Assembly (NCBI GenBank): GCA_902493615.1
Contig: CABUQK010000061.1
Coordinates: 1-11,437, forward strand
Length of the DNA: 11,437 bases
Source: an uncultured Collinsella sp.
GTDB lineage: Bacteria > Actinomycetota > Coriobacteriia > Coriobacteriales > Coriobacteriaceae
Direction: 5' to 3'
A program made the position numbers and the translations under genes. The notes beneath the pieces are model-generated. The model did no database searches. It saw only the letters and a program-made list of their open reading frames with translations, and was not told the DNA's origin. Below, piece after piece: positions 5,423 through 11,437 of this stretch; position 1 is the stretch's first letter; every line of letters starts with the position of its first letter.

Positions 5423-6934
5423 ATGGCTACGTTCTTTCCCGGTGAGTCCCACACGTTTTCGGAGTATCTGCTGGTTCCTGGTTACTCGTCCTCGCAGTGC
5501 ATCCCCAACAACGTCTCTCTCAAGACGCCGCTAACCCGCTTCAAGCGCGGTGAGAAGCCGGCAATCACCCTGAACATCCCCATGGTTTCCGCCATCATGC
5601 AGTCCGTCTCGGGCGTCGACATGGGTGTCGCGCTCGCTACCGAGGGCGGCCTGTCCTTCATCTACGGTTCCCAGAGCGCCGAGTCCGAGGCCGCCATGGT
5701 CAAGGCCGTCAAGGATCACAAGGCCGGCTTCGTTCAGTCCGATTCCACGCTGACCCCCGACATGACTATGGAGCAGGTCATCGCCCTCAAGGAGAAGACC
5801 GGTCACTCCACCATGCCGGTCACCGACGACGGCACTCCCAAGGGTAAGCTCCTGGGCATCGTCACCAGCCGTGACTATCGCCCCAGTCGCGATGACCACC
5901 AGACGAAGGTCTCTGAGTTCATGACCCCGCGTGAGCAGCTCATCGTGGGCGACAAGAACATCAGCCTCAAGGTTGCCAACGACGTCATCTGGGACAACAA
6001 GCTCAACGCCCTGCCCATCGTCGACGATAACGATCACCTGATGGGCATCGTTTTCCGTAAGGACTACGACAGCCACAAGACCAACCCCAACGAGCTGCTC
6101 GACGGCGACAAGCGCTACATGGTCGGCGCCGGTATCAACACCCGCGACTATGCCGAGCGCGTGCCGTTGCTTATCGAGGCCGGTGCCGACGTCCTGTGCA
6201 TCGACTCTTCCGAGGGCTTCAGCGAGTGGCAGAAGCGCACCATCGAGTGGATCCGCGCCAACTACGGCGAGGACGTCAAGGTCGGTGCCGGTAACGTCGT
6301 CGACGCCGAGGGCTTCCGCTTCCTGGCCGACTGCGGTGCCGACTTCATCAAGGTCGGTATCGGCGGCGGCTCCATCTGCATCACCCGTGAGACCAAGGGC
6401 ATCGGCCGTGGCCAGGCTACCGCGCTGATCGACGTCTGCCGCGCTCGCGACGAGTACTACGAGGAGACCGGTGTCTACGTGCCCGTGTGCTCCGACGGCG
6501 GTATCGTCTACGACTACCACATGACGCTCGCCCTGGCCATGGGTGCCGACTTTATGATGCTGGGCCGCTACTTCGCTCGCTTTGACGAGAGCCCGACCGA
6601 GCGCGTCAACGTCAACGGCCAGTACATGAAGGAGTACTGGGGCGAGGGTTCCGCGCGTGCCCGCAACTGGCAGCGCTACGACCTGGGCGGCGCCGCGAAG
6701 CTTAGCTTCGTCGAGGGCGTCGACTCCTACGTTCCCTACGCCGGTTCCCTCAAGGACGGCGTGGGTGGCACGCTCTACAAGGTTAAGTCCACGATGTGCA
6801 ACTGCGGTGCCCTCTCGATCCCCGAGCTCCAGGAAAAGGCACGCCTGACCCTGGTAAGCTCCACCTCCATCGTCGAAGGCGGCGCCCACGACGTAGTCGT
6901 CAAGGACTCCCAGCAAAGCGTCAGCTACCGCTAA
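5423..6934 (+). CDS. guaB: IMP dehydrogenase, Tritrichomonas foetus-like type
   Basis: It oxidises IMP to XMP with NAD+, the committed step of guanine nucleotide synthesis, in the cytoplasm. The 503-residue protein is a TIM-barrel IMPDH with two CBS motifs inserted (about residues 95-220; MPVTDDGTPKGKLLGIVTSRD and ALPIVDDNDHLMGIVFRKD). The catalytic loop is GIGGGSICITRETKGIGRGQ with Cys319, the NAD-site Asp is 261, and the flap carries NWQRYDLGG with the Arg418-Tyr419 dyad. As recalled from the well-studied T. foetus enzyme, these positions have the same numbers, and the two differ from the common bacterial loop GPGSICTTR. The ATG at 5423 has AAGGAG at 5413-5418. It stands alone, with a divergent regulator upstream and leuS 369 bp downstream. 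Family assignment is certain; the subtype rests on remembered sequence. Confidence 0.96.
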   Translation: MATFFPGESHTFSEYLLVPGYSSSQCIPNNVSLKTPLTRFKRGEKPAITLNIPMVSAIMQSVSGVDMGVALATEGGLSFIYGSQSAESEAAMVKAVKDHKAGFVQSDSTLTPDMTMEQVIALKEKTGHSTMPVTDDGTPKGKLLGIVTSRDYRPSRDDHQTKVSEFMTPREQLIVGDKNISLKVANDVIWDNKLNALPIVDDNDHLMGIVFRKDYDSHKTNPNELLDGDKRYMVGAGINTRDYAERVPLLIEAGADVLCIDSSEGFSEWQKRTIEWIRANYGEDVKVGAGNVVDAEGFRFLADCGADFIKVGIGGGSICITRETKGIGRGQATALIDVCRARDEYYEETGVYVPVCSDGGIVYDYHMTLALAMGADFMMLGRYFARFDESPTERVNVNGQYMKEYWGEGSARARNWQRYDLGGAAKLSFVEGVDSYVPYAGSLKDGVGGTLYKVKSTMCNCGALSIPELQEKARLTLVSSTSIVEGGAHDVVVKDSQQSVSYR

Positions 6935-6939
6935 GCGGC

Positions 6940-7034
6940 TTTCCCAGGCACCGCACCTTGCCGTTCAAACCGTCGCTCGCGTACCAAAGTACGCGTCGCT
7001 CCTCTTTCACGGCAATCTGCGGCACTTGGAAAAC
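6940..7034. repeat. Imperfect long inverted repeat after guaB with a nested perfect hairpin
   Basis: Left arm 6940-6964 and right arm 7009-7033 pair as 7 bp (TTGCCGT/ACGGCAA), 2 mismatches, 5 bp (CCGCA/TGCGG), 2 mismatches, 5 bp (one G-T) and 3 more bp after one mismatch. Inside lies CGCGTAC-CAAA-GTACGCG (6978-6984 with 6989-6995). Two direct copies of CGTCGCTC (6971-6978 and 6994-7001) overlap the base of this inner hairpin. It starts 6 bp after the guaB stop codon. It could be a dispersed palindromic repeat, a 3'-UTR structure protecting the guaB mRNA, or part of its termination region. There is no T-run next to it. Confidence 0.6.
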
Positions 7035-7062
7035 CCGATCATGCTTGGGCGGGTAACAATTA

Positions 7063-7081
7063 GTGGTTGATTCACAACCAC
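7063..7081. repeat. Short perfect hairpin in the guaB-leuS gap
   Basis: GTGGTTG (7063-7069) and CAACCAC (7075-7081) form a perfect 7-bp stem with a 5-base loop. It is followed by GTTATTTAG, which is T-rich but not a typical T-tract. It may assist transcription termination before the stronger hairpin 13 bp downstream. Confidence 0.45.
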
Positions 7082-7093
7082 GTTATTTAGATA

Positions 7094-7130
7094 AAGCGAG
7101 ATGCATGCAAGTCGCAGGCATCTCGCTTGT
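7094..7130 (+). terminator. Probable terminator of guaB
   Basis: AAGCGAGATGC (7094-7104) pairs perfectly over 11 bp with GCATCTCGCTT (7118-7128). The 13-base loop can itself pair TGC with GCA. The stem ends in TT and runs into GTTGTATTT, an interrupted T-rich tract, which makes it a plausible but not textbook terminator. It sits just before the apparent leuS promoter. Confidence 0.65.
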
Positions 7131-7136
7131 TGTATT

Positions 7137-7145
7137 TGCTAGAAT
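7137..7145 (+). promoter_or_regulatory. Extended -10 promoter of leuS
   Basis: TGC followed by TAGAAT (7140-7145) is an extended -10 element: TAGAAT matches TATAAT at five of six positions and the TG lies one base upstream. No good -35 is seen, which is usual for extended -10 promoters. Transcription would start near 7152, giving a leader of about 150 bases that contains the large inverted repeat at 7163-7280. Confidence 0.55.
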
Positions 7146-7162
7146 CATCCAAGTTAACCCTA

Positions 7163-7280
7163 GGGTCGGGCGGCTAGGCTTTGCTCGCTGCAAGTTCCGC
7201 ACGAGCCGAAGGCCACTTAATGTGGCCTTCGTGCGAGCAGGACTGTCCGCAGCAGCGAGTAAAGCCTAGCCGACCGACCC
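7163..7280. repeat. Large near-perfect inverted repeat in the leuS leader
   Basis: Positions 7163-7191 pair with 7252-7280 over 29 positions: 27 Watson-Crick pairs, one G-T (7183/7260) and one mismatch (7170/7273). The arms read GGGTCGGGCGGCTAGGC... and ...GCCTAGCCGACCGACCC. Inside, the fold continues with GTTCC/GGAC (one bulge), GCAC/GTGC and a 9-bp GAAGGCCAC/GTGGCCTTC stem (7208-7216 with 7222-7230) closed by TTAAT. It lies between the leuS promoter and its Shine-Dalgarno. CAAGTTAA occurs directly repeated on either side (7150-7157 and 7285-7292). Two readings fit: a miniature inserted element with an 8-bp target duplication, or a leader RNA structure. T-box landmarks (the AGGGTGGNACCGCG block) are absent. 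Confidence 0.85.
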
Positions 7281-7303
7281 CAATCAAGTTAAAAGGAGCT
7301 GAT

Positions 7304-9877
7304 ATGTGCGATTGCACAGATCATAAGGATGAGATCCCTGCCTACGACGCGCAGGCCATTGAGTTCCGGTGGATGAAGGCCTGGGAGGACTCCAACCTCT
7401 TTGCCGTCGACACCGACGACAGCAAGCCCAAGAAGTACGTGCTCGAGATGTTCCCGTATCCGTCGGGCGACCTGCATATGGGCCACGCACGCAACTATAC
7501 CATCGGCGATGCCATGGCCCGTCAGGCCCGCATGCGCGGCTACGACGTGCTGCACCCCATCGGCTTTGACGCCTTTGGCCTGCCTGCCGAGAACGCCGCC
7601 ATCAAGCACAACACGCAGGCTGCCGCCTGGACGTATAAGAACATGGACCAGGCGCTCGCCACGATGAAGCGCATGGGCTTCTCCTACGATCTGGATCGCA
7701 TGGTCAAGACCTGCAGCCCCGACTACTACCGCTGGGGTCAGTGGATCTTTGAGAAGCTGTGGGAAAAGGGCCTGGTCTATCGCAAGAAGAACCCGGTCAA
7801 CTGGTGCCCCACCTGCAAGACCGTTCTGGCCAACGAGCAGGTCACCGAGGGCAAGTGCTGGCGCTGCGGCACCGAGCCCGAGAAGCGCGACCTTGAGCAG
7901 TGGTACTACAAGATTACCGAGTACTCTCAGGAGCTGCTCGACGACTTGGAGAAGCTCCCCGGCTGGCCTGAGCGCGTCAAGCAGATGCAGGCCAACTGGA
8001 TCGGTCGCTCCGAGGGCGCCGAGGTCGACTTTACCCTGTGCGACAAGGACGGCGAGCCTATCGAGGGCGACGAGGGCAAGATCACCGTCTTTACCACGCG
8101 TGCCGATACCCTTTTTGGCGTTTCCTTCTTTGTCCTGGCTCCCGAGTACGCCGGCCTGCACGAGCTCGTCGAGGGCACGGAGTACGAGGAGGCCGTCACC
8201 AAGATCGTCGAGGACTCCAAGCACATCTCTGCCGTCGAGCGTGCCCAGGGCACCCTCGAGAAGCACGGTGCCTTCACGGGCCGCTATGTGGTAAACCCCG
8301 TCAACGGCGAGAAGGTCCCCGTGTGGGTTGCCGATTATGTCGTTGCCGACTACGGCACCGGCGCCGTTATGGCCGTTCCCTGTGGCGACCAGCGCGACTT
8401 TGAGTTTGCCCGTAAGTACGACCTGCCGATCGTGCCGATCATCCTGGACGATGACGATCGCGCTGCCGTCGAGGCCAGCGGCGAGACCATCGATACCTTC
8501 CATGCCGAGACTGTCGACTGGGATTGCGCCCACGCTGCCGAGGGCACGCTCGTCCAGTCCGGCAAGTACACCGGTATGCGCGGCGGCAAGCACTCCGAGG
8601 GCGAGGCTGCCATCGTGGCCGACCTCGAGGCCATGGGCTGCGGTCGTCGTAAGGTCGAGTTCCGCCTGCGCGACTGGCTCATCAGCCGCCAGCGCTATTG
8701 GGGCAACCCCATCCCGGCCATCTACTGCGAGCATTGCGGCATTGTGCCCGTGCCTGAGGATCAGCTGCCGGTGACGCTGCCCGAGAACCTGGACCTGGGC
8801 GCTGGCGAGACCCTTGCCGAGTGCAAGGAGTTCTACGAGACCACCTGCCCGGTCTGCGGCCGCCCGGCCAAGCGCGAGACCGATACCATGGACACCTTTA
8901 CCTGCTCCAGCTGGTATTACCTGCGCTATACCGATCCGCACAACACCGAGCTGCCCTTCTCCCGCGAGGCCGCCGACCGTTGGATGCCCGTCGATAACTA
9001 CATCGGCGGCATCGAGCACGCCATTCTGCACCTGCTCTACAGCCGCTTCTTTACCAAGGCACTGCGCGACCTGGGCCTGCTGAGTGTGGACGAGCCCTTC
9101 ACCAACCTGCTGTGCCAGGGCATGGTCAAGGACGAGAACGGCGACACCATGTCCAAGTCCAAGGGCAATGTCGTGCCCCCGAGCTCGGTCATCGAGCCCT
9201 ACGGCGCCGACACCATGCGTTTGGCGATCCTGTTTATCGCTCCGCCCGAGAAGGACTTCGACTGGGATCCCAAGGCCGTTGAGGGCGCCAATCGCTTCAT
9301 CAAGCGCGCCTGGCGTATCGTTTGGCAGCTCGTCCAGTCCGGCGACGCCAACGTGGCCTTCGACAAGTCCGCGCTCGATGAGGTTGCTATGAAGCTCTAT
9401 CGCGAGCGTCACCGCACCATCGCCAAGTGCACCGAGGACTTCGACCGCGGCCAGTTCAACACCGCGATCTCGGCCGTCATGGAGCTCGTCAACGCGGCGA
9501 GCGCCTACCTCAATGCCACTGAGGGTACCGCCCGCGACAAGGCGCTGTGCTACGGCGTGGCCAAGGATATCGTGAGCGTGCTGGCCCCCATCTGCCCGTT
9601 CTGGGCCGACGAGCTGTGGCACGAGGCCCTCGGCTGCGAGGGCAACGCCTACACCGCCGCCTGGCCCGAGTTCGACCTGCCCGAGTCCGAGGACACGGTG
9701 CAGATCGTGGTCCAGGTGCTCGGTAAGGTCCGCGGCCGCGTCGACGTGGCCCGCGATGCCTCCAATGAGGATATGCAGGCTGCCGCCGAGGCCGCCGTCG
9801 CCAAGTGGCTCGAGGGCAAGACGGTCGTCAAGGCCATCTGCGTTCCCGGCAAGCTGGTCAACCTGGTGGTCAAGTAA
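7304..9877 (+). CDS. leuS: Leucyl-tRNA synthetase
   Basis: This cytoplasmic class I aminoacyl-tRNA synthetase charges tRNA-Leu with leucine. The 857-residue protein has the full bacterial LeuRS layout. HMGH (HIGH motif, residues 58-61) lies in FPYPSGDLHMGHARNY, followed by the GFDAFGLPAENAA stretch and a zinc-binding CPTC...CWRCG segment (about 165-190). The CP1 editing domain holds TTRADTLFGV and GTGAVMAVPCGDQRDFEFA, with the amino-group-binding Asp as residue 362. A second CEHC...CPVC zinc ribbon and DTMDTFTCSSWYYLRYTDP follow, then TMSKSKGN (KMSKS motif, 615-619) and the anticodon-binding and C-terminal domains. The editing motif has CG where many bacteria have AH or GH before the Asp; the Asp is kept, so editing is probably intact. 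The ATG at 7304 is chosen for AAAAGGAG at 7291-7298; upstream in-frame starts fall within the inverted repeat. Confidence 0.98.
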   Translation: MCDCTDHKDEIPAYDAQAIEFRWMKAWEDSNLFAVDTDDSKPKKYVLEMFPYPSGDLHMGHARNYTIGDAMARQARMRGYDVLHPIGFDAFGLPAENAAIKHNTQAAAWTYKNMDQALATMKRMGFSYDLDRMVKTCSPDYYRWGQWIFEKLWEKGLVYRKKNPVNWCPTCKTVLANEQVTEGKCWRCGTEPEKRDLEQWYYKITEYSQELLDDLEKLPGWPERVKQMQANWIGRSEGAEVDFTLCDKDGEPIEGDEGKITVFTTRADTLFGVSFFVLAPEYAGLHELVEGTEYEEAVTKIVEDSKHISAVERAQGTLEKHGAFTGRYVVNPVNGEKVPVWVADYVVADYGTGAVMAVPCGDQRDFEFARKYDLPIVPIILDDDDRAAVEASGETIDTFHAETVDWDCAHAAEGTLVQSGKYTGMRGGKHSEGEAAIVADLEAMGCGRRKVEFRLRDWLISRQRYWGNPIPAIYCEHCGIVPVPEDQLPVTLPENLDLGAGETLAECKEFYETTCPVCGRPAKRETDTMDTFTCSSWYYLRYTDPHNTELPFSREAADRWMPVDNYIGGIEHAILHLLYSRFFTKALRDLGLLSVDEPFTNLLCQGMVKDENGDTMSKSKGNVVPPSSVIEPYGADTMRLAILFIAPPEKDFDWDPKAVEGANRFIKRAWRIVWQLVQSGDANVAFDKSALDEVAMKLYRERHRTIAKCTEDFDRGQFNTAISAVMELVNAASAYLNATEGTARDKALCYGVAKDIVSVLAPICPFWADELWHEALGCEGNAYTAAWPEFDLPESEDTVQIVVQVLGKVRGRVDVARDASNEDMQAAAEAAVAKWLEGKTVVKAICVPGKLVNLVVK

Positions 9878-9904
9878 GCACTGCGCGCAAAGCTGACATG
9901 CAAT

Positions 9905-9942
9905 AAACGAGGGACGGCCCGGTTGGGTCGTCCCTCGTTTTT
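9905..9942 (+). terminator. Intrinsic terminator of leuS
   Basis: AAACGAGGGACG (9905-9916) pairs with CGTCCCTCGTTT (9929-9940). An inner GCCC/GGGT (one wobble) and a GGTT tetraloop bring the stem to about 16 bp, and TTTTT at 9938-9942 follows. It lies 27 bp after the leuS stop codon. Confidence 0.92.
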
Positions 9943-10027
9943 CATTTACCTACCCTGATGCTGCGGTCAATTGTCCTATTCTTGTGGAGAAGCTGTGCGC
10001 ACGCTGACCTGCAGATTCGTACTGTGC

Positions 10028-10056
10028 TTGCACGTTTCCGCAGCTATTGGTATAGT
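10028..10056 (+). promoter_or_regulatory. Promoter of the rimP-nusA operon
   Basis: TTGCAC (10028-10033), a 17-bp spacer and TATAGT (10051-10056) form a good sigma70-type promoter. The predicted start is near 10063, about 70 bases before the rimP start codon. The remaining sequence between the leuS terminator and this promoter shows nothing recognisable. Confidence 0.75.
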
Positions 10057-10081
10057 TTGCTTGCAAATGAAGTTGTAATTG

Positions 10082-10114
10082 AAAGAAGTGGGGTTTCGGC
10101 CCCGCTTCTTTTTT
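10082..10114 (+). terminator. Terminator-like hairpin in the rimP-nusA leader (probable attenuator)
   Basis: AAAGAAGTGGGG (10082-10093) pairs with CCCCGCTTCTTT (10100-10111) over 12 bp with one G-T and a 6-base loop; TTTTTT at 10109-10114 follows. It is an intrinsic-terminator structure that begins about 20 bases after the predicted transcription start and ends 20 bases before the rimP start codon. No gene ends between it and the leuS terminator 140 bp upstream, so it is best read as a leader attenuator. Confidence 0.8.
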
Positions 10115-10134
10115 GTATGGATGGAGGTGCCGCA

Positions 10135-10629
10135 ATGGTCAAGACCAAGACCGAACAGGCGATCATCGACGCGCTCGAGGCCGTCGCTCCCCAGCACGAT
10201 GTCGACATCGTCGACGTCGAGCTCGTGGGTGCCACCAAGGCCCCCTGCGTGCGTGTGCGTATCGAAGGTGCCGAGGGTCAGAGCCTGTCGCTCAACGACG
10301 TCACGGCCAACACCCAGTGGGTCGGCGATGTGATTGAGGAGCTCGACCCCATTTCTTCGAGCTATACGCTCGAGGTGTCGAGCCCGGGCATGGCGCGCCC
10401 GCTACGTCGCCCGTGCGACTTTGCCCGCTTTGCTGGCGAGAACTGTGAGCTCACCTCCACCGCCACCGAGGGCCGTCGCAAGTACGCCGGCAAGATTGCC
10501 GCCGCCACCGAGACGAACGTGACCCTCGAGCTCGAGGACGGCGAGTCTGTCACCCTCGATTTCTCTGATGTTAAAAAGTGCAAGTTGAAGCCCACCTACG
10601 ACTTCAAGCCCGCGAAGGAAGGAAAGTAA
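10135..10629 (+). CDS. rimP: Ribosome maturation factor RimP
   Basis: RimP helps assemble the 30S ribosomal subunit in the cytoplasm. The 164-residue protein has the two-domain RimP layout: an N-terminal alpha/beta domain with DVDIVDVELVG and CVRVRIEG strands, the family signature YTLEVSSPGMARPL (about residues 80-93), and a C-terminal SH3-like barrel with RKYAGKIAAATETNVTLELEDG and DFSDVKKCKLKP. Length is normal for the family (about 150-170). The ATG at 10135 is chosen because GGAGGTG (10123-10129) precedes it; an in-frame ATG at 10117 lies upstream of that site and is unlikely. nusA follows with one base between the genes, the usual bacterial order, so the two are cotranscribed. Confidence 0.95.
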   Translation: MVKTKTEQAIIDALEAVAPQHDVDIVDVELVGATKAPCVRVRIEGAEGQSLSLNDVTANTQWVGDVIEELDPISSSYTLEVSSPGMARPLRRPCDFARFAGENCELTSTATEGRRKYAGKIAAATETNVTLELEDGESVTLDFSDVKKCKLKPTYDFKPAKEGK

Positions 10630-10630
10630 G

Positions 10631-11437
10631 ATGGCAGCATCCGACATGATGTCCGCCCTGATGGAGCTTTGCCAGGAGAAGCACATTGACCAGCTCTACC
10701 TGATCGACCGCCTGGAGCAGTCGCTCGCCAAGAGCTATGCCGAGATCCTGCATCTTGAGTGGGGCGCCAAGGTGACCATCGACCGCACCACCGGCAAGAT
10801 CTACGTCTACCGTCTGGAGCCGATTGACGATTCCATGGACGAGGATGGCAACTTCACCGAGTTCGAGGAGATCGACGTCACCCCCAAGAACACGAGCCGC
10901 ATCGCCGCCCAGCACGCCAAGGCCGAGATCAACGCCATCGTGCGCAACTCCGCCCGCGAGCAGATCTACGAGGAGTTCTCCGGCCGCATCGGTGACCTCA
11001 TCAGTGGTACCGTGCTGCAGTCCACGCCTGACTTCACGATCGTCAAGATCCGCGAGGGCGTCGAGGCCGAGCTGCCGCACTTCGATCAGCGCCGTTACGA
11101 GAACGAGCGCAACGAGCGTCCGATGGGCGAGCGCTACCTGCACAACCAGCACATCAAGGCCGTGATCATCGACGTTCGCGACCCCAACTCCAACCTTCAG
11201 CCGGTTCGTGGCGAGCACAGCCGTCCGCCGATTGTCATCTCTCGTACCCACCCCGAGCTCATGCGTCGTCTGTTTGAGCAGGAGGTGCCCGAGATCTATG
11301 AGGGCACCGTCCAAATCAAGTCGATCGCCCGCGAGCCTGGCCAGCGCTCCAAGGTTGCCGTCCACTCGCTCGACGACCGTCTGGATCCCGTGGGCGCCTG
11401 CGTCGGCCCCAAGGGCAGCCGTGTTCGCGCTGTCGTG
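10631..11437 (+). CDS. nusA: Transcription termination/antitermination factor NusA, N-terminal part
   Basis: NusA binds RNA polymerase and RNA and modulates pausing, intrinsic termination and antitermination. 269 codons are present before the right window edge. The N-terminal polymerase-binding domain covers about residues 1-115 (start MAASDMMSALMELCQEKHID; TPKNTSRIAAQHAKAEINAIVR). The S1 domain follows from about 117 (GRIGDLISGTVLQ...GVEAELPHFDQ). The linker HSRPPIVISRTHPELMRRLFEQEVPEIYEGTVQIKSIAREPG then leads into the first KH domain, whose GPKG loop is at 259-262. The ATG at 10631 directly follows the rimP stop codon, and GAAGGAAAG at the end of rimP provides the ribosome binding site. 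The rest of the KH domains and any further operon genes lie outside the window. Confidence 0.97.
   Translation, partial: MAASDMMSALMELCQEKHIDQLYLIDRLEQSLAKSYAEILHLEWGAKVTIDRTTGKIYVYRLEPIDDSMDEDGNFTEFEEIDVTPKNTSRIAAQHAKAEINAIVRNSAREQIYEEFSGRIGDLISGTVLQSTPDFTIVKIREGVEAELPHFDQRRYENERNERPMGERYLHNQHIKAVIIDVRDPNSNLQPVRGEHSRPPIVISRTHPELMRRLFEQEVPEIYEGTVQIKSIAREPGQRSKVAVHSLDDRLDPVGACVGPKGSRVRAVV

Noticed and set aside
5531..6916. A 461-codon open frame on the minus strand opposite guaB
   Set aside because: It is a shadow of the IMPDH gene: low-complexity Val/Gly/Ala/Asp content, no recognisable domain and no ribosome binding site.
7101..7142. A 13-codon leader peptide before leuS (attenuation by leucine codons)
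   Set aside because: The frame has a single leucine codon, lies across the guaB terminator and upstream of the leuS promoter, and has no ribosome binding site.
7141..7303. T-box riboswitch upstream of leuS
   Set aside because: The conserved T-box block (AGGGTGGNACCGCG) and the stem I landmarks are not visible, and the structure is one long hairpin without an alternative terminator.
7181..7303. An upstream LeuRS start adding 41 residues
   Set aside because: The extension is the translated inverted repeat; the ATG at 7304 has AAAAGGAG in place and gives the usual LeuRS N-terminus.
7289..9622. A 777-codon open frame on the minus strand opposite leuS
   Set aside because: The + strand encodes full-length LeuRS with HIGH and KMSKS motifs; the antisense frame is a codon-bias artefact.

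Overview
The window is GC-rich bacterial DNA. The protein sequences, the C/G-ending codon use in the housekeeping genes and the gene content point to a Coriobacteriia-like gut actinobacterium, most like Collinsella. This taxonomic call is an inference from general appearance; no 16S or other decisive marker is present.

Left part (1-3567): a sucrose-type PTS utilisation locus, all on the + strand. It has the 3' end of a LacI-family repressor, two identical LacI/GalR-type operator sequences 26 bp apart, a PTS EIIBC permease without an EIIA domain, a strong terminator-like hairpin, and a GH32 sucrose-6-phosphate hydrolase. The likely logic is that the permease imports and phosphorylates sucrose, the hydrolase splits it to glucose-6-phosphate and fructose, and the repressor controls the locus through the tandem operators.

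Middle part (3568-5422): a hairpin terminator or attenuator, then a short, degenerate homologue of Cys/Met-metabolism PLP enzymes that seems to lack the Schiff-base lysine. Next comes a 160-bp element with 29-bp perfect inverted arms, placed between convergent genes, then a minus-strand ModE-N-like winged-helix regulator. A divergent intergenic region leads into guaB.

Right part (5423-11437): housekeeping genes, all +. These are an IMP dehydrogenase of the divergent type known from Tritrichomonas foetus (with the same residue numbering at the catalytic positions), leucyl-tRNA synthetase, and the rimP-nusA operon (nusA runs off the right edge). The 369-bp guaB-leuS gap holds several stem-loops. 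The most notable is a 29-position, almost perfect inverted repeat between the apparent leuS promoter and its ribosome binding site. The rimP-nusA operon has a clear sigma70-type promoter followed at once by an intrinsic-terminator-like hairpin before the rimP start, the layout expected for attenuation.

No rRNA, tRNA, CRISPR array, transposase or phage gene was found. The most unusual content is in the intergenic structures (4672-4831, 6940-7034, 7163-7280, 10082-10114) and in the PLP-enzyme-like protein, not in a recognisable new multi-gene system.
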